Of a stretch of DNA of 64,000 nt, positions 30,844 to 42,460 are shown piece after piece. This DNA comes from Septoria linicola (Eukaryota; Ascomycota; Dothideomycetes; Mycosphaerellales; Mycosphaerellaceae). The notes beneath the pieces are model-generated. The model was given only the letters and a program-made list of their open reading frames with translations. It had not been told where the DNA came from and ran no database searches. The translations under genes and the position numbers were made by a program. The DNA is taken from assembly GCA_024114885.1 (NCBI GenBank), contig CP099418.1:1922001-1986000 (forward strand), given 5' to 3'. How positions within the stretch are numbered: position 1 is the stretch's first letter; every line of letters begins with the position of its first letter.

Positions 30844-32536
30844 ATGGATGAGCCCATGGCACCTCCCACCAAGCGGCGGAAGCTGTCCAGCTCGAGTGTA
30901 GAGAATATATACCGGGACAACAGCACTGCCCAGGACGTGCTTGCATCGCAACCGCAACCGCAAATCATAGCGAACATACAAGGCCAAACGACACCGGATC
31001 CGCCTCACCTCCAACATAGCCCTACGCCCACGGAAGACATTGTGCACCAGGAGGTGAAGAGAGCAGTAGTGGGTGGAATCGAGCACTTCCCAGCTTTGGT
31101 CCCACGACAAGGCACCGGCGCCGTGTCCAGTGTAGTGCCTTCTGCAACCCCTTCTGGTGTCCAGACCTTCACAGATGCGTTCACAACGCTCACATATACG
31201 CCTCCGGCATTACCGTCATTACCCACATTACCCAGTGTGCCGGGAGCAACCACATTCTCAAGTACTTCGTCGACACCTTCGACGCAAACCAGTTCGTCAC
31301 CAAGCGTCTATACAAGCGCGAGCAATAACTCATCAACTTTCTCTTCAGTAAATGGCACGTCATCTACCAGCCCGAGCTCTAGCTTAACGACCTCAGGTAC
31401 TTCTGTCTTGTCCTTTTGCAGATTCAATAAGCTGACGACACTTAGCTATCATATTAATTGGCAGCAATGGCACCACCACCTCAAAAACGACACTCACGTT
31501 AACGAAATCTTCAAGTAGCACTCTATACTTTGCGACTCTTGGCGATGGTGATGTTTCCACGATCACGCGGTCCAGCACGGCGTTCACAACCACAGTGGAC
31601 GGCGAAATTTTCACGATACCAGGATACCTCGAGGCTCAGTCTCGACTACGAAGCTCCGCAACGACTACGAGTTCTGATAGCGACAGCACTGCGACCTCGA
31701 CTGCGACTGGAGATGTTTCGGCTGCTGGCGGAGCGCAAACTTATGGTACGCCTGCCAGTACCGGATCTCCCGGCCCAACGAGCACGGGTGTCGATGGATC
31801 CAATGGTGACGACGGAGGTAATCACAGCACGACGCCGCCTGCTGGCACGATAGCAGGAGGGGTGGTTGGTGGTGCCGCAGGCTTGGCTGTGATAGTGCTC
31901 ATTGCAATGCTTTTCGTGCGATGGTATCGAAGGAAGAGCCGCATGGGTCATCAAGCTCTATCACCCGGCGCCGCCGGTGGATCCGAGGAGCAATCAAGAA
32001 GTGGGCCTGGCATGGCTGAAAGAGCTGGCATGGTCCCCTTCGCCGCCGCTGTGCCTGCTCTATTTCGTCACCAAAATCGCGCCTCAGAGCCAGAGCAGTC
32101 CGAACGAGGATTTGCACGCATCTCTGGTCGTAAGCTGCCTTCTCAATGGAGCGAAGGCATGACCAGTGGTCAGCCGCCAAACATGCCGCTCACCAATACT
32201 AATTCAGGTGACGAGAGCGAAAGAAACATGAGTAGCTCGTCGTACCCTAGAGATGAGCATGGCTATGGCAGCGGAGGAGACCTTTCACCGGGGGCTGCTT
32301 CACCCGAAAGTATGGCCAGGGGACCGCTGCGCACAAGTGACCCAGTGATGATGTCGCCCGGCCCTGAACGTCAACCACAAGTCCACTACGCCGGTGCTCA
32401 CAACTTCTCCCGACCTGGTCAAGCGGGTATGCTATCAACATCTCCACCAGGAACGGCCAATGCTCATGGTCGAAGCGAAACCCCTGCTTCAATGGTCGAC
32501 GCGAATCGTGGCAGTCGCTTCACAGAGGATATGTGA
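30844..32536 (+). CDS. Single-pass Ser/Thr-rich membrane protein (Mid2/glycophorin-like architecture)
   Basis: A Ser/Thr-rich ectodomain-like region (about residues 95-300) precedes one membrane segment (AGGVVGGAAGLAVIVLIAML) with a basic stop-transfer (RWYRRKSRMG), then a disordered Ser/Gly/Pro-rich cytosolic tail. There is no signal peptide; the N-terminus is hydrophilic and contains KRRK, so type III insertion is implied. The intron is awkward. A good-looking donor at 31397 (GTACTT) does not keep the frame with the acceptor at 31464. A weak donor at 31410 (GTCCTT) with that acceptor gives 545 residues in phase and is my best fit. The protein may be a cell-wall or stress sensor, inferred only from architecture. 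Confidence 0.65.
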
Positions 32537-33662
32537 CTAGAGCGGTTCTACTCGTTCTACGGGGAGGAAACAGGAACGAGTAGAGCCATACGAGAATCTG
32601 GCAGAAGCAGCTGCTACAGCCCAATCGATGAGTGACGAGAGACGATGTTAGAGAGACCACGAGGCGGCTGTGAGAGCACCACTTCTGATTCATTTTTCTT
32701 GGAAGCGAGGAGGAGATCGGGGATGACCTCTCGCTTCCGTGCCGCGCCATATAACGATCTTATGGCGACGTTCTGGCACTTTTTGTGATACCAAGCCGAT
32801 GCCATCTGTTGGACATTTGGAGCCGAGAGATAATGTTCATGTTCAGAAAGATGAAAGTGGGGCACTGCCATCAGTCTCTTCGAAATGGAGATGAGGGGAC
32901 GGGGCTGCTCCGTATTGTAATGTCTTTGTATAGTCTCACGGAATGACAGCGTGAACATGAGGAGCGAACTGCATGCTGTGAACGAGCACTTTTCCCGTCT
33001 ACCTCTTCTGACAGCGTATCAACTATTGTAGACATTGCGAATGAATGCCAGAGTCCGCGTAGGATTGCGCAGTCTTGCGATGACTCTCACTTCGTCTATT
33101 CGCCATGCTTTGTGCTTGGAATGGTAGAACGGGCGTGTGGAGAAAAGCTCAGAAAGCACGAGAGTTCACTTGGAACCGCTCATCCCGTAAAGAAGTTTCA
33201 ACCTCCTTCGCATTGTCATATGCATTGTCATCTACAGAGCAAGAGTGAAGTGCTCATCGACCACAAGCGTGGATTGTGCTTCAGAGATGGATGGGGTCCT
33301 AGATAGAGGCTGTCGCTCGCACTATGGCGTATCAACTCCATAGCCTGTGCTGACCAGTGCCTCCCTTGTCAAGGCCTGTTTCAACGCTGAGCTAACTCAT
33401 CCTAGGTTTGCTCTCCGTTCCGTTCAACACTGCAGTGTACACATCTGCACTCATACGATACTGACATGTTTAATTTCTTGCTCGTGGCGCGCGATTGGAA
33501 TAACATCATGACCCAACACGTGAGACGCAGCACACATCGGGAACCGTCCTAGTATCGCAGTGTGGTCTACACCTCGTAAACGCCTGCTCGGGGCGCATTG
33601 AACGTCTTCGCGCTTGCAGCGGATGGCGGCCACCATAGGATTATGCATCTATGGCAAGGCCA
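32537..33662. other. Convergent intergenic region
   Basis: About 1.1 kb between two converging genes. It holds their 3' ends. A short repeated CATTGTCAT unit occurs at about 33213-33231. No gene is recognised. Confidence 0.4.
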
Positions 33663-34258
33663 CTAATCACTTTCACTACCAGTACCGTTCGGCCCATCGT
33701 CGTCGTCTTCGATGACCAGGTCGCTGGAGGCTATTGATGTGAGCTCAGCCTTCTGCAAAGAAGCTCGCAGCTCAGAATTCCGTGGATCGACCAATTCTAT
33801 GGGCTTTAGCTTCGCCTTGTTCCGTATTCTGAGATCCCATGTTAGTGACCCTACTCCACGAGAGAAGCCTCGTTCGTAGCATACCTTGGATCACATCCAG
33901 CATCCACCAATATATCCACTACTGCTTGTCCATGACCCCACTCCTCCTTGTTGAGACCATTGCTGAAGCGCACTGCGCTGTGCAGAGGCGTGTCGCCTTC
34001 TCTTCGATCTTGACCGTCAATTTCTACCCCTTCTTGGTCCAGGATCACGTCTAGCACCTCGTAGGAGCCGTACTGTGCCGCTACATGCAATGCGCTGCCG
34101 CCTAGCGCATCGGTGGTCGTGTTGAGAAATTGTGCTATGGCAGCCGCATTCGACTTGAGTGTGCTGCCTTCGAAGACCTCTGAGAGCAGTGTGGTGTTGT
34201 TGCGGCGACATGCCTCTAGTAGGAGTTCCTTGGGAGAGGCACCTTCATCGTCGGCCAT
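33663..34258 (-). CDS. Ankyrin-repeat protein, Yar1-like
   Basis: Exons 34258-33885 and 33828-33663 join through a 56-nt GTATGC-CAG intron to 179 residues. Two to three ankyrin repeats are visible: KELLLEACRRNNTTLLSEVF, the classical LGGSALHVAAQYGSYEVLDV, and GDTPLHSAVRF followed by VVDILVDAGCDPR and IRNKAKLKPIELVDP. The tail is acidic (IEDDDDGPNG). Size and layout match yeast Yar1 and its fission yeast counterpart, small ankyrin proteins; Yar1 is a chaperone of ribosomal protein Rps3 during 40S assembly. Assignment to Yar1 is by architecture and could be wrong among many small ankyrin proteins. Confidence 0.82.
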
Positions 34259-34747
34259 GGTGGAAAGCGCAATGCGGGACTCAATCTGAGATTAAGTTGC
34301 AGGTCGTGATCTTGATGAATTCGGTTGTGTGCGTTGGTCAACAGTGCACGATCGGTCACAGCAGCTTTCGAATGTAGTTCAAGCACGTTCTCCCAAGTGA
34401 AGAAGACAAGTCGTTGGCGAAGGATAGGAGTTTGTTCCAGGCCATGACAAAGTGACGTGGGAAACTGAGGCAGAACATACAGCGCCCCGATCTCCGACTT
34501 AGTTATTCACTTGGTCCTGCCAATCAAATCTTTCATGTGATCTTTTCCAACGACTCGCTCGCATCAGCTTGCTCTGCAACATCTACACACGGACGACTTC
34601 CGGACAAGACTCGAAGCAACATCGAAGATCAAGACTCAGCAATTACGTACATGAAAGCCTAGTGGTTACATCGACCTTGAAGCTTATCACGACCACGCAC
34701 AGTCGAAACACCTGCAGTCGACCGCTTGAGGTCATTTTCTCACCAAC
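34259..34747. promoter_or_regulatory. Divergent promoter between the ankyrin gene and RPC11
   Basis: These 489 bases separate two divergent housekeeping start codons. No specific element is recognised. Confidence 0.4.
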
Positions 34748-35208
34748 ATGCTGCTGTTCTGCCCCTCATGCAGCAATATGCTCATAATCTCTCAAATACC
34801 GTCTTCGCACACCGCGCCAGAAGACAACATGCACATTGGCAAAAACCGCTTCGAATGCCGGACATGCCCATACCAAATGGTCCTCGACCGTCGGTACTAC
34901 GAGCGCAAGAACATGAAACTCAAGGACGTCGGCGATATTCTAGGAGGCGCCGAGAGTTGGGCGAATGTCGATCAGACAGAAGGTATGTCATTTCGATTGT
35001 TCGCTATTCGTTCTCAACACTGTCCTCTCCGTGGAGGTCAAATTCGAAAGGTATCTTTCGGCGCTGACTCAACGAAGCAAAATGCCCTCAAGAAGGTTGC
35101 GAGAGCAGGAATGCATATTTCAGACAAGTTCAAATTCGAAGTGCAGACGAGCCCATGACGAGGTTCTATCGATGTGTGGAGTGCACCAAGGAATGGCGCG
35201 AGAATTGA
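34748..35208 (+). CDS. RPC11: RNA polymerase III subunit Rpc11 (C11)
   Basis: Exons 34748-34982 and 35078-35208 join in phase across a 95-nt GTATGT-AAG intron to 121 residues. The N-terminal zinc ribbon has LLFCPSCSN and the pair CRTCPYQ; the C-terminal TFIIS-like ribbon has CPQEGC and the catalytic acidic loop QIRSADEPMTRFYRCVEC. That Asp-Glu pair stimulates RNA cleavage by polymerase III, needed for proofreading and for termination and reinitiation. Length and order match C11 exactly. The protein acts in the nucleus within Pol III. Confidence 0.95.
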
Positions 35209-35675
35209 ATGGATTTTGCTTGTTTTGACATTAAATTATGGGCATGGACTGGCATGAATGCCAGATTGGGAATGTGCCGTCGCATATGCGCTGATGATAC
35301 CCGTGGGTCTGTTGAAAGCTGGGCGCAACAGCGAAGGAGTCAAGCTGGCAAACAGAGGCAAGGCTCCATTTTCTGGGATGTAGCATATGAAAAATTGCTT
35401 CTAACAATTGGCTATTTATCCCAAGCGTCCTGGATGGTCACAACCCAGCACTTGACCATGCCTATCTCACGCTCATCTTGAGCCTGAGAAGCATGCCTCC
35501 AAGACTATGATGGTGTTATCTCTCCAAAAGTCTGACTTGATAAAGTCATCGCGTCCGGCCACACCTTCGTGCCTGATAGCGCCTATTGTGCCAACGCCAG
35601 CCATCGAGCACAGCGTCCAAATGACCCCAGTTGAGTCCAACACGCGTTGCGTCTTCGTCGGCATCGCAATCTGTC
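35209..35675. other. Convergent intergenic region
   Basis: This 467-nt stretch lies between the ends of RPC11 and the Pal1 gene. A 63-codon minus-strand frame at 35473-35664 has no recognisable domain and probably lies in the Pal1 3' region. Confidence 0.4.
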
Positions 35676-37557
35676 CTACTCTGCGGCGGCCCGAGGTCTC
35701 CGCGGACCGCCCTTTACTGATCGCATTCTGTTAAGGAATCCACTGACGCCGCTTGTCGTTGGTCTTTCTTCGTCTCCACTGCTACCTCTGCCATTTCTGC
35801 TGGGCAGACGAGCGTCGCTCGTCTGTGTCCTGGTCAAAGGCGGAGCTCGTGGACTGCTGCCGGCTCGTGCCCTGTTGTACGGCTTCTCCTGCTCAGCAAT
35901 TCGGATCTGCGTACCCTTCTTTTCGAAGGCGGCCTCGTAGTCATTGTCAAATGGATTGACCTCGTTCTCCTTGTTGTACCTCGCCTGAACTGGACCTCCA
36001 GCGCTGACCGCCTTGTTCTGTGGAAGTGGCGGGCTTGTTGGTCCTCCGTACTGGTACCGGGCTTCTGGGCTGCGCAGATCTGTCGGGCGTTCGCGCTTGG
36101 ATGCGGACATACCACGGAAGCGCTGTGCGATAGACTTCTTCCGGGTCAGACCACCACCGCCAGCATACAGTTCCGGATCTTCAGAGTCCCTCCGTTGCAT
36201 GTCTTTTCTACTAGCAGGTGCACCTTCGAGGAAAGTAGAAGTGCCCAGGCCGTAGGTCTCTTGTCCATGTACTGGCTCAACCTTTTGCATCGGATCGATA
36301 GTGATTGGCTCAGTCTTCCACTGGTTGGTTTCTGTCTTCTTTCGCGTGGCTGCAAACTCGGAGAATCCTTCTTCACCACGTCCATGGAACTTATCGAGAT
36401 CAAGACGCGATCGAAGCGGTCCAGCTCCTCCGAGTTGCATGTTTGCAGAATCAGCCGGGAATGCTTGCATTGGTGCTCGTCGGTCCTTCTTAGCGTTCCG
36501 GTGAGGATTGCATGCGTCGAATGGGCCGTCGTGGTGAAAGACTAGCTTTAGTCAGCTCAACAGTTCATGTCCGGGCCAAAAGTCACATCACTTACGGCCT
36601 TGACCATAGATGCCAGTCACATCTAGCTTGTCAATGATATCCAGGCCTTGCGGCTTCCGTCGTGGCTTCTCGCCATTGCGAGGCTTTTGCTTGTCTCGCC
36701 TGTGTCGCTCCTCGCGCTCCTTCCGACGCTCGGCTCGTCTCCGCTCAGATGACTCTGTGCGTTCGCGGCCCTCATCGCGATCCATGCGAGGTCGACGTTC
36801 TTTCTCCATGACGGATGACTCTGAGGCTCGTCGTGGCCGGGCTCGAGGGAAACCGTTCTTTTCTGGGCTACGTGGTGGGCGCGGTGGCCGTTCGCGATCT
36901 CCGACTGGTCTGTAAGGTGGTGGTGGAGGTGGACCGCCAGGTCGTGGCAGGCCTCTGTTTTCAGGTCGTTTGACGATATCTGCGTCCACTGTCAGTGGGG
37001 AGTGCTCCGGATTATGTGCTGAGTCAATCGCTGCTACTCACATGCGCCTGCACCGCCTTGTCCATTCGATAGTGGCTTGTCGAGGAGAGACAGCTCGTTC
37101 TAGAGGGACGGGAAATTAGCAAATGTACGAGCGAAGTTTTGAAATCGCTCCATTGCACCACGAAGCGCAGATCAGGAGCAATTGATCGCCAGCAACTCTA
37201 AGACACGGAGGTTTGAGGGGAGCGTTTTGCTAAGATGAATGACACAAGCTTGCATAGTGGCTGGGGAGCTGCAGGGCAACTCGCGCCAACAAACACGGGA
37301 GTACTCACGAAAATGTCTTCAGGAACTTGCACTGGTCGAGTTTTTGGCTGCTGCTGTTGAAGTCGCGCGACTTCGCTGTCGTCGAGGAATGGATTGGTCG
37401 ACATGGGTCGTTCAGGTCGCTGTACTGCGGGCGGCGTGCCAGCAGCTGCGCTGTTGTAGTAGCTCGGAATCGTAGGGGACGGTGAAGCGGCCCTTCTGAA
37501 GGGGTTGTTGCTCGAAAGAAGAGACGGAGACGGCAAATTGTTGGGCGGCAGAGACAA
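35676..37557 (-). CDS. pal1: Pal1 family cell-morphology/endocytosis protein
   Basis: Exons 37557-37309, 37099-37042, 36988-36596 and 36541-35676 join in phase to 521 residues. The N-terminus carries the NPF motif in SSNNPFRRA and STNPFLDD, typical of EH-domain binding. The family block follows: QGLDIIDKLDVTGIYGQG, then FHHDGPFDACNPHRN across the third intron, which is the Pal1 signature. The rest is disordered and basic with a proline run and RE-rich helix. Pal1 in fission yeast localises to cell poles and maintains cylindrical shape; budding yeast relatives act at endocytic sites. The last acceptor (TAG at 36544-36542) was chosen because the upstream AAG breaks the frame. Confidence 0.92.
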
Positions 37558-38547
37558 TGACAGGCCAACAGGTTCGCGCTGGCGATCTGAGCGAAGAGGC
37601 GGCGCTCGTTAGCACTTGAGCAAATCCCAGCGGCGAGAGTGGTGGGAAAATGAGCAACAGTCGTTTGATCGTGCTCCAACGTGAAACAGGAGTTCGTCAT
37701 ACCTGGCGCGGCCGCTGCATCGGCGAAGAATGCCATGGCTGGCCGAATTGCGCTCCTCGCCCCTTCACTTGCTGCGTGTGTTTGCGTGCGAACCGAGGGC
37801 GCGAGCTGCTGCTCACAAAAAGCACGCGACGGTCGCGGTTGTGTTGTTATACGGAACGGTGGCGCGCAGCGTGATCGTGTGTCTTTGCTTCTCCTCTCAC
37901 ACTACCCGGCGGCACTCAATTGGCTCGCGTAGTGTCTCCGGCTCTATATAGTCCTGCTCGGTTGTTCCAATGCCCGCAAAAGTGTGCTGTCGTTGGCGAT
38001 ATGTTCTGCTGCCAGCTCGTAAACAGAGATGAAGAAGAAGGAGAAAAGAAAGCAGAAGAGTGCCGAGCGCATGCACGAGAGGAGTGTACGATCCCTTAAC
38101 GCACCTTCCATACGGCGGCATACGCCAAGTGTAAATGCGTAAACACTACGTTAACCTAAATACCACGATCAGAGTATATCGAAAGCCTCGGCCACCAACG
38201 ATGCTTTTGCTGAAGCCCTTTCTGCCCAAATACAGACGGCCTTGCTTCGCTCGCGGCAGCCTGTCACACGTCATTTCCGTTCTCCCTGCACGGCTGTTCA
38301 TTTCTCTTGCCGCCAACACACATTCCTCTCGCTCTCACATGTTTGCTGCTGACTCTGCGCATCTTCACTTTCAGGGACTGCACTAATTATGCCGGCTCGC
38401 TAATGGCGTTCCACTGTGGGGTTTCCCTTTTTTGATCTCCCACCTCCACGGCTGACGGCAATCTCGTTTTGTACTGGCTTACGCTGTCTGGACCTCAGCC
38501 ATCCTCCTCTGTGTTCAGGCCGTCCTGGAGAAACCGCCGGCTAGACC
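37558..38547. promoter_or_regulatory. Divergent promoter between Pal1 and MED31
   Basis: Almost 1 kb separates two divergent start codons. The sequence contains pyrimidine-rich stretches near the MED31 side. No gene is recognised. Confidence 0.4.
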
Positions 38548-39108
38548 ATGACTACCGCCCAAAGCAGTAGTGACCCTACAAATACGTCGAGGTCTAGCAG
38601 CCAGTACGGTGGCCATGCGCGCTTCACCATCGAACTGGAGGTGAGTGAGTTGTTGTACCATGGGTGATCCCAATCACTCCAAAAGAGTCCCCGAGCGTTG
38701 TGGACGTGCGCTCTGCCGGATCACATGGCACGCACGCAATCTAGATTGTGGTTCCCATCTCATGTAGTGCAGCTAACCAGCATATGCAGTTCGTGCAGAT
38801 GCTTGCCAATCCGCAGTATCTCCAGCATCTTGCGGACAAGAAGCTGCTCGAGAACGAGGAATTCATAGCATATCTTGAGTACTTGCAATACTTTCGCGAA
38901 CCGCGATATTTGCGCTACCTGCAGTGAGTGCTAGTGGTCGCGATGCGAAAGCAGATGAACAATTTACTGATTCCCATACAGATATCCTGGGCCAACATTA
39001 AGAGCTCTCGAATTACTTCAAGAAGAACGTTTCCGCAAGGATATCCTGAGTCCTGAAGTTATGGGCAGACTATTCCAAGAAGGCTTGGAGGCCAGCAACT
39101 CGACCTGA
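38548..39108 (+). CDS. MED31: Mediator complex subunit 31 (Soh1)
   Basis: Exons 38548-38640, 38790-38923 and 38982-39108 join in phase to 117 residues. The Soh1 domain covers almost the whole protein: RFTIELEFVQMLANPQYLQH, ENEEFIAYLEYLQYFREP and the RYLQYPGPTLRALELL block. MED31 is the most conserved Mediator subunit and joins the middle module that passes activator signals to RNA polymerase II in the nucleus. No exon is longer than 134 nt, so the gene is easily missed by simple frame searches. The start is supported by the Kozak-like position just before a short Ser-rich leader. Confidence 0.95.
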
Positions 39109-40206
39109 TTCATCGTCGGTCTTCAAGCAGCGTTGCACTTCAGCTCTATGTTCAGCTCACAGTGACTGGATCGCCGCACCGGCATCCCCAAGTCAATGTT
39201 CCGCTTCCATCGGAAGTCTTGATGAAGGAGCGCATGATTGCAACGTTGGCTCACATCAGCTATTGCGTGGCCTTGCTTGGAAGCTTGGAAAGGTCAGTTC
39301 ACGGGTAGCAAACAGCTTGGCAACGATACACTTCCTTGACAGTGTGATCCAAGAGAACGTGCTGGGAAAGGCTACACACTACTTTATGCTATCCCGAAAC
39401 TACGATGCGCGATGCCTCCGACAACAGTAGTGTCGGATATGGCCTGGCAGGAGAGGCAGCTTAAACGTTAGCCATGATGGAGAAGCGTGCTTCTACACTG
39501 CTGAACTCCGGGCGGGACTCGAGGCCTACCAGGATAACTAAGGTACGATTGAGTATAAAGAGATACAGTTGAAAGTATTTTCGGTGCGACTCACGCGATG
39601 ACCCTGAGCAATGTCGTTTCAGAACCCTCCAATTCGGGTTGACAAGTCGTCTGACTCAATTCTCCGAAGCACGATCTTGTCCCATGGGCTTGGGACAGCA
39701 ATGTCCGAGAGACCATCAGTCAAACTTCTTGATTGGCATACTGATGGTACTCCAAGCCCAATGTATTTTGACAAACACCTGCCGTATTTCGATGGTCATG
39801 GTCTTGCCATGTGTCAAGGTGCATATCAGAACGCATCGAGATGAGACTCCCGAGTACTGTAGCGTGGAATTGGCTGGTTTGATTTTGTAGAACAAACGAA
39901 TTCCTATCCATGATGTCGCACTCACACAGGATCGGGCGACACATCCAGTCCAATGCTCATGCATCCTCTTGCGCAGCAGAACTGCATTCAGTCGCACGTT
40001 TGCTTGAATTGAGCTCCTGCGGTAGAGAAGCGCAAATTCTCGGGCGTAATCACATCCTCAGTATGGCGATGATAACACACCTCTCATCTCGCTCGTCCCT
40101 TGCAGCTGTCTTCATGCCGTTCCTCATCAGTTGGAACACCGGCCTCTAGCCACTTGACGCTGAAGATTTGCTCTAGGGTCGCACCATATCCGTCCCAAAT
40201 CATTCA
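39109..40206. other. Convergent intergenic region
   Basis: About 1.1 kb lies between the ends of MED31 and SF3B5. Short frames on both strands at 39611-39997 overlap one another and look random. No domain, repeat or RNA gene is recognised. Confidence 0.4.
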
Positions 40207-40467
40207 TCAACTTGCCCCATCTCTCTCCGGCGCTGGTCCAACGGGTAACACCATCTTCTCCATGCATTGCATTCTGACTTTCTCCATCGGCACGCCCATT
40301 CCGATGGCCATGTAGTGCAATAGTGGTGGGTGGCCCTGGTATGAAGCGTAACTGTCACGGGCAATGTTGGAGGTCCACTCGTGCTTTGTAGTGTCCGCGT
40401 GGCCAGTGCCGATGTATTTGTTTTGAAGAGACTCGAGCTGCTGTTGTGTGCGAAGCTTGTCGGCCAT
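40207..40467 (-). CDS. SF3B5: Splicing factor 3B subunit 5 (SF3b10/Ysf3)
   Basis: An intronless 86-codon gene. The family sequence runs throughout: LESLQNKYIGTGHADTTKHE, TSNIARDSYASYQGHPPLL and MGVPMEKVRMQCMEKMVLP. It is a small subunit of SF3b in the U2 snRNP, needed for branch-site recognition. The frame stays open upstream to 40587, but the family begins at this Met. Only 75 nt separate this start from that of the divergent NSE3 gene. Confidence 0.96.
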   Translation of the reverse strand: MADKLRTQQQLESLQNKYIGTGHADTTKHEWTSNIARDSYASYQGHPPLLHYMAIGMGVPMEKVRMQCMEKMVLPVGPAPERDGAS

Positions 40468-40542
40468 GATGAATGCTTTCGGACGTGTTCCTCCTGAGAG
40501 TGGCAATCCAGAGAAAAAGAGCTGAAAGTCGCTGCTGCCGAC
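40468..40542. promoter_or_regulatory. 75-nt bidirectional start region of SF3B5 and NSE3
   Basis: Two divergent coding sequences start 75 nt apart. Both 5' leaders and the shared promoter must fit here or run into each other's coding sequence. Confidence 0.55.
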
Positions 40543-41729
40543 ATGGCGCGTGCCAAGACTACGCGTCACATCGAGCGCGTCTTCCAAAGATCACGTCCAT
40601 CTTCCAGGACTGACTTCACAACGAAAGACACACACCATAGTCTGCATGATGCCACTAGTTCAAGGGAGAAAACGACGAGCGGTAAGTCGCTAAGGAATGG
40701 CAATGCGGCACCTGCTGAGAAATATAGCCACCTGAGGAAGACCAAGAATCATCTGTGGAAGCATCGCCCGAACCACAGACTCAACGACGGAGAACGCAAG
40801 GCAATGATGTAGATGACGAGGACGGCGCATTTGCAGGCGACAACGGAGCCACGCAGAATGGTAGTCACGACGAGTTGGCCAAAAAGCTGGTCCGTCTAGC
40901 ACTTGCATGCGAGTATGGCCGCAGGCCAATACGGCGACAAGACATCAACGATAAAGTGCTCGGTCTGTCCAATGGTCGTGCCAAGCTGTTCAAACTTGTC
41001 TGGGACCAGGCACAATATCAGCTGCAGACTGTCTTCGGCATGGAGATGGTAGAGCTGCCGGCGAGGGAAAAGATCACGTTGCAGCAGCGGCGAGCTGCGC
41101 AGAAGAAGGATAGCCAGAGTCAGAGCAAAACGACGTCCGCTTGGATCTTGACAAATGTGCTGCCGACCGAACTTCGCGACCCAGCAATTCTGGCACCCCC
41201 TTCTGCGCCTACCACGGATATCGATGCGCAGTACACTGCTATCTATACGCTCTTGGTATCACTCACGCTACTGTCCGGAGGCACGCTACCTGACACCAAG
41301 ATGGATCGCTACCTGCGAAAGCTAGGTATAGACGATCGCACGCCGGTGCCGGGCTACGAAAAGATTGAGCAGTTGATGAAGCGACTAGAAAAGGACGGTT
41401 ACCTGTACAAGCTCAAGGAGAGCACCGGAACTGGCGAAGACGACACTTACTATGTAGTCGGTCCTCGAGGCAGAGTGGAAATCGGCGAGGATGGCGTCCG
41501 TGGCCTGACTCGGACTGTGATGCCGCCGGCAGATTCGGACGACGAAGAGGATCTCGACAAGAAAGTAATCCGGAGTCTTGGTCTGGCAGAACGCGCTGAT
41601 GGTCAAAGACAGCCTCAGCAGAACGGGGGAGCTTCAAAGCCTGGCAGGAAGCGGAAGAACAACCCCGCGCAAGAGGCAGAAGAGGACGACGACGAGGACG
41701 ACGATGAAGATGATGAAGACGACGAGTGA
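40543..41729 (+). CDS. NSE3: SMC5/6 complex subunit Nse3 (MAGE domain)
   Basis: Exons 40543-40681 and 40741-41729 give 375 residues. The first intron uses GTAAGT and the AAG at 40738-40740, the acceptor that keeps the frame; a nearer TAG at 40725-40727 does not. The MAGE homology domain runs from about residue 85 (LAKKLVRLALACEYGRRPIR) through LSNGRAKLFKLVWDQAQ and WILTNVLPTELRDP to the winged-helix end GYLYKLKESTGTGEDDTYYV. The C-terminus is a basic patch then a poly-Asp/Glu tail. Nse3 binds Nse1 (RING) and Nse4 (kleisin) and contacts DNA in the SMC5/6 repair complex. The short first exon is poorly conserved and less certain. Confidence 0.88.
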
Positions 41730-42460
41730 TGACTGCTGCGACCGATAATTCCCTTCTTACTCCGGCTCTAAATTCTACGATACCCACATGCCCGTATGGC
41801 TGTTTTGCGTTGAGTGAATTTGACCACCCATGATTGTACTCAGATCCTTCCGTTACACCACAACCTTCGGACTTTGGTGCTCTCCGTATTTCTTGCAGCT
41901 ACCCCTGCCGGCAAGTCGCAGGCTTACCGATTGCTGATACAGCCGCTTCAGCTTCCGACGGGAAGACGTCCAGCCACCGATGGCGCAAGGCCGAGTTGGT
42001 CATTGTGTATGACCTGCGGATGACCTCGCGTCGACGAACGCGACCCGAGAAGTGGAGCGTCGGCGATTATGTCCAATCGCTATCGTAGGTCACACTTCGT
42101 AAGCGTTGCACAGCTGCCATCTGCATGCTGCTGTGCTATTTTGTTGTCTGCCAAAGCATTAGTGCTGTATTATGCAATGCTATGCAATGCAAGAGTAGCA
42201 GCTTTCCAACAACCACATCGCTCCCGTTTGCCCGGTATCTCAATCCCACCAGTGACAGAGGCTTGCAAAGCACGGCATGCTCCCACGGGACTTTTGTCAT
42301 GGAGGTGTTGCAGCGAACGATCGGGATGGAGAGCCGCCTAATGCGTCTCAAAGGTTGGCCGACCACCATATAAAGTGAAGAATTCCGTGCGATTTGGTCG
42401 GTGCAACAGGAACCACAACAGCCACTTTCATCGAGCCAGGCAATATCAATCACTTCAACG
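41730..42460. other. Intergenic region with a tandem 10-bp repeat
   Basis: These 731 bases hold the NSE3 3' end and the promoter of the secreted isochorismatase-family gene. A perfect tandem pair of TATGCAATGC lies at 42171-42190. Nothing else is recognised. Confidence 0.5.

Noticed and set aside
31397..31464. Intron with the stronger GTACTT donor in the membrane-protein gene
   Set aside because: Joined to the only good acceptor it puts the downstream Ser/Thr-rich region out of frame.
42171..42190. Tandem TATGCAATGC as a regulatory repeat
   Set aside because: Only two copies, no match to a known factor site, and so best treated as a minor repeat.
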